DNA from: Flavobacteriaceae bacterium UBA1903
Lineage (GTDB): Bacteria > Bacteroidota > Bacteroidia > Flavobacteriales > Flavobacteriaceae
DNA: 64,000 bases
Assembly (NCBI GenBank): GCA_002337605.1
Contig: DDGL01000003.1
Span: forward strand, 63,063 to 127,062
Direction: 5' to 3'
Position numbers and translations under genes: made by a program. The notes beneath the pieces were generated by a model, which was not told the DNA's origin, did not search any database, and was given only the letters and a program-made list of their open reading frames with translations. Below are positions 25,942 through 33,327 of the stretch, one piece after another. Positions within the stretch are counted from its first letter, which is position 1, and each line of letters starts with the position of its first letter.

Positions 25942-26727
25942 TTATTTACATGGCAGTGCTTTAATTTCCTTTTCAATTTCATTTGCACGTTTCACCATAA
26001 ATTCTGGCGAGAGGTAGTAAGTAAAATAATCTATTAGCGCCTTAAGTGCTAACTGATAATCATCTCCTTGTTCGTTAGCAATGTCGTACCATATATCTTC
26101 ATTTTCAGCAAATCCAGAATCCTCCAGGTCTTCAAAATACTCTCGCAACCCGTCGCGTAGCATTTCCAGATTAGTTCTGTACGGATTATTAAAGTAATCT
26201 CCAGTGAGTTGATGTCGTCTCATTAATTCGTGGGCCACATCAGATTGTCTTAAACGCTTTGAGGGATCTTTATGATAGAAATCTGGAAAAATAAATAGGG
26301 TAATCTCTTCACTGTATTTCACGATATCACTGTATAGTTCATCGGGACAAAAAAACTTCGTTCCAGCAGATAACAGATGTAATGCTTGCGCCTCAAGCAA
26401 TTCCTTTTTCACCTTGCACTCTTCAGCCCTTACGACAAGACCTTGATGCCTAAATAATTGATAACCATGATTTACCATGATACTGAGACAGTTCTCGATC
26501 ATGGGCTTGTCACTTACTTTTATTAGCTCTTCTGAGAAAACACTCAACCCTTTTTCAAAATTTTCCAGATCTTCAGCCTCTTGAGCTTCATCGGCTGCAT
26601 TATCAGCTTCTCCTTTTGCCTCATTTTGCGCTTTCTTTACAGTTTCAAAAACACTGCCTCCAACTTGCGCATTGGCAAAAAAGGGCGCTGTAAAGCATAG
26701 GAATGCTACTATATATAAATGTTTCAT
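25942..26727 (-). CDS. exported helical protein, tandem paralogue of the gene at 25123
   Basis: A 261-residue protein, start at the ATG at 26727 (MKHLYIVAFLCFTAPFFANA), which begins a good signal peptide; the open frame upstream adds nine residues. It shares with its neighbour the motif VGGSVFETVKKAQNEAKGEA, an acidic linker, KKELLEAQALHLLSAGTKFF, and a C-terminal YFTYYLSPEFMVKRANEIE. Middle regions have diverged. The duplication is therefore old. Function unknown; it is exported, and the operon lies opposite an AraC-type regulator. Confidence 0.7.
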   Translation of the reverse strand: MKHLYIVAFLCFTAPFFANAQVGGSVFETVKKAQNEAKGEADNAADEAQEAEDLENFEKGLSVFSEELIKVSDKPMIENCLSIMVNHGYQLFRHQGLVVRAEECKVKKELLEAQALHLLSAGTKFFCPDELYSDIVKYSEEITLFIFPDFYHKDPSKRLRQSDVAHELMRRHQLTGDYFNNPYRTNLEMLRDGLREYFEDLEDSGFAENEDIWYDIANEQGDDYQLALKALIDYFTYYLSPEFMVKRANEIEKEIKALPCK

Positions 26728-26758
26728 CGTTTTTGTATAATAAGGATAATACATATTA

Positions 26759-27618
26759 TTAATAATCGGCTTTGTTAATGGAAAATTTCTTTTCTTCCAG
26801 GTTGGTACAAATCATATGGACGTTATCGCGTTTGCGTTTGTTAGAGATGTACTCCATTTCCATCATCATAGAATTTTCGTCAAAAGGAATAGTGGCATTG
26901 TATCCCGACTTGGGCATTTGCTCGATACTGGAGAATACGCCCACAAAACTCACGGGCGTCTCATTGGTGATGTAAAACTTACTTACCCCGTCTTCTTGTG
27001 TAATTTGGTAGCCCTTACAGTTGTATCCTAAAATTGTTTTGCTGGGTAGCGGTGTAATGTCCACATCTTCCTGGTTGGTATCGTTTTTTGACATTTCCTG
27101 TAGGGCTGCTTCGTCAAAAGGCATGCGGGTTTTCATCGCCATTTTCTGTTGGCCGTTGTCCATAAACGTAACCATGGCTTGGTTTTCCATATCGTATACA
27201 ATTACACTATTGGCCTTGTCATCGGTAATGGCATTTCCAAAGTAACTCGCATCAGGTTGTATGTAATATTTCATGTCCATGACATCCTTTTTGGTTGTCA
27301 ATTTCATATCCATGACGTACTGAAACTCGTACGAATCTGGTATGCCTTCAAACCCCCTCCAAATATGGACATCACGCTTTTTTCGGCTGCTGCTTTTTCT
27401 TCGTCCGTAGGTTCTTCTTTTTCTTTTTTCTTGTCTCCTTTAATGACACCGTCTATGGTCTTATCGGTTTCTTTAGAGACTTCTCGGTCTGTTTTATTGA
27501 GTACCGTTTGCTCTACGGCGTTTTCGGCTTTTTTCTTTAGTTTTTTAAAAAATTGCGCGTTGGCATGTGTTCCTATTAAAAGTAGCGTTAAAAGAAGAAA
27601 TGTGTGTTTCGTTTTCAT
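26759..27618 (-). pseudogene. DUF4412-type exported protein gene broken by a one-base frameshift
   Basis: Two overlapping reading frames make up one gene. The first (27618-27304) has a signal peptide (MKTKHTFLLLTLLLIGTHANAQ), a basic/acidic region and ends FGGGLKAYQIRTSFSTSWI. The second (27313-26759) begins in mid-domain (MDMKLTTKKDVMDMKYYI) and has the DUF4412-type KTILGYNCKGYQI. One extra G in the G5 tract (plus-strand C5 at 27353-27357) would give FGGGFEGIPDSYEFQYV running straight into the second frame. So either a real recent mutation, slippage control, or a base-call error. An intact product would have about 286 residues. Confidence 0.8.
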
Positions 27619-27868
27619 AATAAGTTTTTTATTTCATTTTTTATTTTAAATAGTATAAAGCTCTAAAACAACGATTATTAGCGTATAACATATGTAACAA
27701 CGTATAGCAACTATGTACGAAAGGGTACCAGAGCAACACTGCTGTCAAAAAGATAGTTTGCTTAACGCTATTTCCGCTGATTTCAATATCTTTAAATATA
27801 GTTCTGGAAGAAGTATTTCGATTGTATAAAACGGACATACAAACATTACCTAATCAAAAAAGAAAAAA

Positions 27869-28705
27869 ATGATCAAAGATTTTGCGAATAGACTGGATTA
27901 TAACATCCCTAGTCATCTTAAGAGAATGGTTATGGGAATACTAACTGGAGAAACAAAAGAACCTATATCATTATCCGGACAACCTATGTATGCCACGGGG
28001 TTCCCACTGTTAGTATACTCTCAGGGTGAAGTACCCCATTTTAGGGTGAACGATACACCCCTTATTCCTGAATCGAATTTAAATGTCGCTGGGCAAATTG
28101 GAAATATCCCTATAACTTTCAGTTTGAAAGGTATTTTTGGGTTAACAGGTATTATACTTCATCCCACTGCTGCTTACTATTTATTTCATAAACCTGGAAT
28201 ACATTTTTTAAACACCTGGGAGTCGCATGAAAAAGCATCGCCCATCGATAGCCAACCTTTGTACAATAATTTATCACAAACCAATGAAGTTAACACTCGG
28301 GTAGCTCTTTTGTTAGATTTTATAACTGAGCTTCAGAAGAACCAATTACCCGCTATACCATGGTTAGATCGTGCTCTTGACAAGATTTTTGAAACTGGAG
28401 GTATTATTGAACAATCTAAAATAGCTGAACAAGCTGGTGTAAGTCTTCGTCACTTTAGACGCGTATTTAAGAAAGTGGTAGGGCTATCTCCTAAGTATTA
28501 TTGTAAAGTGATACAGCTTAATACAGTCTTCGAACTATTAAATACCTCTAACACCGAAAAGTTACATCATTTGGCTTTAGATTGTGGATATTACGACCAG
28601 TCTCATTTTATACGAGACTTTAATAATTTTATAAAAACAAGCCCCGAAAATTTCCTAAACGGAAAATATTCTTACTTAAAAACGTATTTAGGACGCCATA
28701 CATAA
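27869..28705 (+). CDS. AraC-family transcriptional regulator
   Basis: A 278-residue DNA-binding regulator. The C-terminal AraC double helix-turn-helix (about 180-270) is clear: SKIAEQAGVSLRHFRRVFKK followed by GLSPKYYCKVIQL and LALDCGYYDQSHFIRDFNNF. The N-terminal 170 residues resemble the DUF6597-type ligand domain of this group. It is divergent from the six-gene exported-protein operon that starts at 27618, with 250 nt between them, and may control it. That is inferred from position only. Confidence 0.9.
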   Translation: MIKDFANRLDYNIPSHLKRMVMGILTGETKEPISLSGQPMYATGFPLLVYSQGEVPHFRVNDTPLIPESNLNVAGQIGNIPITFSLKGIFGLTGIILHPTAAYYLFHKPGIHFLNTWESHEKASPIDSQPLYNNLSQTNEVNTRVALLLDFITELQKNQLPAIPWLDRALDKIFETGGIIEQSKIAEQAGVSLRHFRRVFKKVVGLSPKYYCKVIQLNTVFELLNTSNTEKLHHLALDCGYYDQSHFIRDFNNFIKTSPENFLNGKYSYLKTYLGRHT

Positions 28706-28718
28706 CATTTATTTGCTA

Positions 28719-29915
28719 CTATGAAAGAGTAGATTTAATGGCATCCACCATCATTTTGGCTCTAGCCCGAGTCTCTGCTTCACTCCAGCCAATTTTCACC
28801 AGCGAAGAAACCGTACGTCCCATCCAGGCGTCACTTTTACTGAAATCGGTATTATTTAAATCCTGCATTTGCGCTTTTACTTCGGAAGAAAGAGTTCCTA
28901 AACTTTTCAGATCACGAAGGTGCTCCCAGCCATTAATGTAATGCCAGTTATTTTTAAACCAGTAAAAACAAGCATCCACTCCATTTGCTGAAAGTGCTTT
29001 ATGCGCTTTTTCGGCTAATTCCTGTGTTGGCAAAAAGAAGTTTACAAAGCTGTAATTTTCTACACCGCCTTCAGGAACACGTCTAAAAGTAACCCCTTCT
29101 ATAGTGGCTAACGCCTCCCTCATAATCCTGTAGTTTCGTTCCTGAGTTTTAAGGATTCCGTCTAATTTATCCAACTGCGCTAGCCCTACCGCAGCATTTA
29201 ATTCAGAAATTCTAAAATTATATCCTAAGAATGGGTGTGTTTCTGCCCCGCGGTCATTCCCTACATGGTCGTGCCCATGGTCATGATAATGGTCTGCATT
29301 CAGTTTATATGTTTTAGAATTGGTAATGATCCCACCGCCTTCACCACAGGTAATGGTCTTTACATAATCGAACGAAAAACAGCCCAGATCGCCAAAACTT
29401 CCTAGAGGTTTTCCTTCGTAAGAACCACCAATAGCCTGACAAGCGTCTTCTAACAACAGCAAATTATGCTTGTCGCAAATGGCTTTTAAAGCACCTAAGT
29501 CTGCCATAGAGCCACACATATGAACGGGCATGATGCATTTGGTCTTTGGTGTAATCGCAGCTTCCACTGCAGCTGGATCTAAGGTTAAGGTATCGTCAAT
29601 ATCTACTAACACTGGAACTGCTCCTAACATCATAATGCTTTCAAAACTAGCTACAAATGTGAAGGTGGGCATAATCACTTCATCCCCGGCACCTATTCCT
29701 GCGGCGGCCAGAGCGATTGTTAAGGCAGAAGTACCGCTGGATACTAATTGACAATGCGCACTTTGCATACGCTCTGCAAAAGCAATTTCAAACTCCCTTG
29801 CTTTCCAGTGGTTGTTGCGCATACCATCAAAGCCATACCGCATAAGTACTCCGGTTTCCAATACATCGTTTACTTGTTTGCGCTCTTCTGAGCCAAAAAT
29901 TTCAAATCCAGGCAT
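28719..29915 (-). CDS. DegT/DnrJ/EryC1/StrS family aminotransferase
   Basis: A cytosolic PLP-dependent enzyme of 398 residues, typical for the family that makes amino-sugars. PLP is held by K186 in FSFDYVKTITCGEGGG; the family glycine-rich and Asp/Gln motifs (SSGTSALTIAL, LLEDACQAIGGSYEGKPLG) are present. A histidine-rich stretch (DHYHDHGHDH) lies after the lysine. No sugar-nucleotide genes are next to it, so its substrate cannot be named. It is a single gene, convergent with the AraC gene at a distance of 13 nt. Confidence 0.93.
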   Translation of the reverse strand: MPGFEIFGSEERKQVNDVLETGVLMRYGFDGMRNNHWKAREFEIAFAERMQSAHCQLVSSGTSALTIALAAAGIGAGDEVIMPTFTFVASFESIMMLGAVPVLVDIDDTLTLDPAAVEAAITPKTKCIMPVHMCGSMADLGALKAICDKHNLLLLEDACQAIGGSYEGKPLGSFGDLGCFSFDYVKTITCGEGGGIITNSKTYKLNADHYHDHGHDHVGNDRGAETHPFLGYNFRISELNAAVGLAQLDKLDGILKTQERNYRIMREALATIEGVTFRRVPEGGVENYSFVNFFLPTQELAEKAHKALSANGVDACFYWFKNNWHYINGWEHLRDLKSLGTLSSEVKAQMQDLNNTDFSKSDAWMGRTVSSLVKIGWSEAETRARAKMMVDAIKSTLS

Positions 29916-30075
29916 AATTTTCTAAAATTCCAAATTAATAAATACCAATTCCTAAGCGAAAGCGGTTCTTATTATAAGATACTGGCAAAGGTAAAGGTTG
30001 CGCTTTGGGTATGCAATACTAAAATTAGATGTATAAGGTATGAACAACGAATGAAAGGCAGATAAGTATTCAATG

Positions 30076-30816
30076 CTACTTTAACAAGGTTACTTCTACA
30101 TTTTCCGTTTCAATTTTAGAAAGCAATTCCAGTTTGTTGTTCTGAAACAGGGAGTCTAAATCGGTTAGCGGGGTTTCGAGACTAGTTGGTTTGTAATTGT
30201 TATAATCTACAAACCGAATTCCTTCCACAACTCTTGGATTGTAAGCCTCTCTAAACCGTATACCACCGCCATTTACAGCATAGCTATAGGCAAGATAATC
30301 TACATGAAAAGTGCTTTTATCTACCCAATACACAAAGGTGTCCTCAAAATCGGTGCCGCCTCCTTCTTCGCTAAAGGTCACCCCTATTTCATAATATTCT
30401 TTGTCTTTAATTACTGCTTCTCCAAGCAGTTCTTTATTTGCTGCAGCAGCGTTTAACCCATATGGTAATTGTGCAAAATAATGAACCGAGTTTACACTTT
30501 CAGCATATTTATTGGCGGTAGTATCTGCAAGTTGCTGAAGCGAATCGTTTATAAAACGTGAAAATCCTTTATTGTTTATAACATCCCGCACACTCCCTGT
30601 AGAATCTATAAAATTTCTTTCGTATTGAAAGTTACCACCTTGCCGGGTACTTTTATACTTTACTTTTCTGAAAACAAACTCAATTGCTGCATCATCGCAA
30701 TTACCTTTACACGCTTCTGCAATTGCTTTATCAATAATACCATTGGCGGTTATTGCTTCTCTTTCATTACAAGCAACAAAAAGGATTGACAGCAGTAAAA
30801 TGTAATAAATTTTCAT
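30076..30816 (-). CDS. putative lipoprotein (DUF6503-like)
   Basis: A 246-residue protein with lipobox LFVAC (cysteine about residue 16). After it comes a region like DUF6503 proteins of Flavobacteriaceae: DKAIAEACKGNCDDAAIEF, then beta strands ending in the C-terminal RFREAYNPRVVEGIRFVDYNNY. The family shape suggests an outer-membrane-attached, lipocalin- or LolA-like beta structure, but the function is unknown. It is a single gene, divergent from the M23 peptidase gene at 30883 with 66 nt between them. Confidence 0.65.
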   Translation of the reverse strand: MKIYYILLLSILFVACNEREAITANGIIDKAIAEACKGNCDDAAIEFVFRKVKYKSTRQGGNFQYERNFIDSTGSVRDVINNKGFSRFINDSLQQLADTTANKYAESVNSVHYFAQLPYGLNAAAANKELLGEAVIKDKEYYEIGVTFSEEGGGTDFEDTFVYWVDKSTFHVDYLAYSYAVNGGGIRFREAYNPRVVEGIRFVDYNNYKPTSLETPLTDLDSLFQNNKLELLSKIETENVEVTLLK

Positions 30817-30882
30817 ACGTTATATTTGTAACAAAGGTACGCAATAGGTCACTTATTTTCTGTGAACCTTTCAAAATAAGTT

Positions 30883-31851
30883 ATGATGAAAAAAATAGTT
30901 TTACTGATTTTACTTACTGTTATTTCAGCGTCGGTTTTTGCTCAAAACAAAAAAAATGTGCTGGCACTCACCAAGCTTCAGGATTATTACAATGCAGGTA
31001 AAAACGATTCTATCCATGGCATGCTTAGCGAGTCTTTTCAGCAAAAAGTAAGCCCTGCGGCAATGCATCAATTGCTTTCAACGTTTCAGAAAAACTTCGG
31101 AAACTTTACCTCTTTTAGTTTTGTAGAAGGTCAGGATGGTAGAGATACTTTTATAGGAACTTTTGAGAATGGACGACAAAACATAGCTGTTTATGTAAAT
31201 GAACATAATAAAGTGGCCGGATTACTTTTTAAACCTATTGAAAGTGATGAACCCGCCAAATTTGAAAGAAACAGCACAAAACTACAACTTCCCTTTGATG
31301 GTGAATGGATGACCTATTGGGGAGGTACCGAAAAAAGACAAAACTACCACGTCACCACAAGAGTGCAACAAGGTGCTTTCGACTTCCTTAAATTAGGGAA
31401 AAATAATCGCTCCTACCAACGCAGTGGAACAAGAAACGAAGATTATTACGCTTTTGGACAACCGCTGTACGCAGTTTGTGATGCTGTAGTGCATGAAGTA
31501 AACACTGGGGTTGAAGACAACCGACCCGCAATAATGAACCCATCTCAGCCTCTTGGAAACAGTATTATGCTTAAGACTGCAAATAACGAATACATTGTCT
31601 ATGCACATCTGGAACAAGGAACTATAGCCGTTAAAGCCGGCGATACAGTAACAAAAGGACAATACCTGGGCAACTGTGGTAATTCAGGGAACTCCAGTGA
31701 GGCGCATTTGCATTTACACATCCAGGATGGCCCCAACCTAATGACAGCCGCAGGAGCCAGATGCTTTTTTGAAGAAGTGATGGTGAATGGTGAGTTAAAG
31801 CAGGACTACAGTCCTGTGAAGTATGACAGGGTTTCGGCACCTGAAAATTAA
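30883..31851 (+). CDS. M23 family metallopeptidase with N-terminal DUF3887-like domain
   Basis: An exported 322-residue protein. Signal peptide to about residue 21 (ASVFAQ), a DUF3887-like domain (about 25-125; YYNAGKNDSIHGMLSESFQQ) and an M23/LytM-type peptidase. Zinc ligands are likely in YHVTTRVQQGAFDF and in AHLHLHIQD, and the GNCGNSGNSS turn is typical. M23 enzymes cut peptide cross-links in peptidoglycan or act as non-catalytic activators. Here both zinc motifs look intact, so activity is plausible. Start is the first of two ATG codons. Confidence 0.88.
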   Translation: MMKKIVLLILLTVISASVFAQNKKNVLALTKLQDYYNAGKNDSIHGMLSESFQQKVSPAAMHQLLSTFQKNFGNFTSFSFVEGQDGRDTFIGTFENGRQNIAVYVNEHNKVAGLLFKPIESDEPAKFERNSTKLQLPFDGEWMTYWGGTEKRQNYHVTTRVQQGAFDFLKLGKNNRSYQRSGTRNEDYYAFGQPLYAVCDAVVHEVNTGVEDNRPAIMNPSQPLGNSIMLKTANNEYIVYAHLEQGTIAVKAGDTVTKGQYLGNCGNSGNSSEAHLHLHIQDGPNLMTAAGARCFFEEVMVNGELKQDYSPVKYDRVSAPEN

Positions 31852-31947
31852 AAAACCCATTAAGTCTTTCATCCCCTGCCCTTCTCCTGCTGATAAGAGA
31901 GTCCTAAATTTAAAGCACACCATTCGTACTTCATACATCTAAAATTG

Positions 31948-31955
31948 TACTTTTG
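31948..31955 (+). promoter_or_regulatory. -7 element of the smpB promoter
   Basis: TACTTTTG, a full match to TAnnTTTG, 7 nt before the ATG at 31963. The leader would be very short; no good TTG at the -33 distance. Confidence 0.4.
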
Positions 31956-31962
31956 TAAGCTT

Positions 31963-32430
31963 ATGAGTCTTCAGAAAAACGTTAAAATAAAAAATAAGAA
32001 AGCTAAGTTTACCTACGAGCTGTTAGATACCTATACAGCTGGGATTGTTCTGGCAGGTACAGAGATTAAAGCCATAAGGGAAGGAAAAGCCAGCATTGCC
32101 GAAAGTTTTTGTGAGTTTAATGATCATGGAGAATTATTCGTAATTAATATGACGGTACAGGAATACTCCCACGCCACGCACTTTAACCACAACCCAAAGA
32201 GCGAACGTAAATTACTCCTCAATAAAAATGAGCTAAAAAAACTGGAGAAAGAAGTCCGAAACAGTGGATTGACTATTGTTCCCTTGTTGCTTTTTACAAA
32301 CGATAGAGGGCTGGCAAAATTAAAAATCTCCTTAGCCCGCGGTAAAAAACAATTCGACAAAAGGGAAGCCATTAAAGACCGTGACAGCAAGCGAAACCTA
32401 AGCCGAATTAAAAAAGCATTTAACAATTAG
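31963..32430 (+). CDS. smpB: SsrA-binding protein SmpB
   Basis: A 155-residue RNA-binding protein that delivers tmRNA to stalled ribosomes. The start is the ATG at 31963 (MSLQKNVKIKNKKAKF); the open frame extends six codons further up. Family motifs: GIVLAGTEIKAIREGKASIAESF, the tmRNA contact region HATHFNHNPKSERKLLL and the basic tail DSKRNLSRIKKAF. The tmRNA gene itself was not seen in this window. Confidence 0.96.
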   Translation: MSLQKNVKIKNKKAKFTYELLDTYTAGIVLAGTEIKAIREGKASIAESFCEFNDHGELFVINMTVQEYSHATHFNHNPKSERKLLLNKNELKKLEKEVRNSGLTIVPLLLFTNDRGLAKLKISLARGKKQFDKREAIKDRDSKRNLSRIKKAFNN

Positions 32431-32455
32431 ATGCTAGCTATATTATGTAAGGTAG

Positions 32456-33250
32456 ATGAATCAAACGATTTTTCAAATCAGCAAAATGGATTGCCCTTCG
32501 GAAGAAAACTTAATCCGAATAAAACTAGAGGGCATTGCCAGCATTGCACATCTGGAATTTGATATTCCCAACCGTACACTAGCAGTATTTCATAAAGGGG
32601 AAACCCAGGAGATTGAAAACGCCATACACGATCTGAAGTTAGACGGTAAAAAAATCACCACAGAAAAAGCCACCCAGACACATTTTAAAGAAGACACCAA
32701 CCAAAAAAAATTACTCTGGGCTGTCCTGATTATAAATTTTAGTTTTTTTATTATTGAAATGACTACTGGAATCATTTCAAAATCTATGGGGTTAGTGGCA
32801 GACAGTCTGGATATGCTCGCCGACAGCTTTGTGTATGGAATTAGTTTAATCGCCGTTGGTGGAACTATAGTAAAAAAGAAGAAAGTTGCGAAAATTGCGG
32901 GCTATTTTCAATTACTACTAGCGTGTATTGGTTTTATAGAAGTTTTACGACGATTTTTTGGAGCAGAAAAAATACCGGATTTTTCAACTATGATTATCGT
33001 TTCATTTTTTGCATTAATAGCAAACGGGCTGTGTTTATATCTGCTTCAAAAATCTAAACGAAAGGAAGATGCGCATATAAAAGCAAGCATGATATTTACT
33101 TCCAATGACGTTATAATAAATCTGGGGATAATAATTGCAGGAGTTTTGGTGCACTGGTTGCATTCCAGCACACCCGATTTAATAATTGGAAGTATTGTTT
33201 TTGTGCTGGTTGTGCAAGGTGCCATCAGGATCTTAAAATTGAGTTCTTAA
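32456..33250 (+). CDS. CDF-type cation transporter with an N-terminal HMA-like domain
   Basis: An inner-membrane protein of 264 residues. The first 70 residues look like a heavy-metal-associated domain (KMDCPSEENLIRIKLEGI) but with only one cysteine instead of CxxC. About six membrane helices follow. The helix-2 metal motif reads GLVADSLDMLAD, with Asp in place of the histidine usual for zinc transporters, and helix 5 has FTSND. The family exports divalent metals; the changed residues make the metal uncertain. It follows smpB by 25 nt. Confidence 0.8.
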   Translation: MNQTIFQISKMDCPSEENLIRIKLEGIASIAHLEFDIPNRTLAVFHKGETQEIENAIHDLKLDGKKITTEKATQTHFKEDTNQKKLLWAVLIINFSFFIIEMTTGIISKSMGLVADSLDMLADSFVYGISLIAVGGTIVKKKKVAKIAGYFQLLLACIGFIEVLRRFFGAEKIPDFSTMIIVSFFALIANGLCLYLLQKSKRKEDAHIKASMIFTSNDVIINLGIIIAGVLVHWLHSSTPDLIIGSIVFVLVVQGAIRILKLSS

Positions 33251-33327
33251 CTAAAACTGAGTGAAATTTAAATAATAAAGTAACAGACACAATTAACCTT
33301 CGTCTCTATTCAAAACTACTAACAGGT

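Noticed and set aside
27714..27731. TACGAAAGGGTA before the AraC gene as a fourth regulon site
   Set aside because: Only one half (GGGTA) fits; the other half and the spacing do not match.
28030..28050. TACCCC and AGGGTG in the AraC coding region as a regulon site
   Set aside because: Inside a gene, wrong spacing and no promoter element 25 nt downstream.
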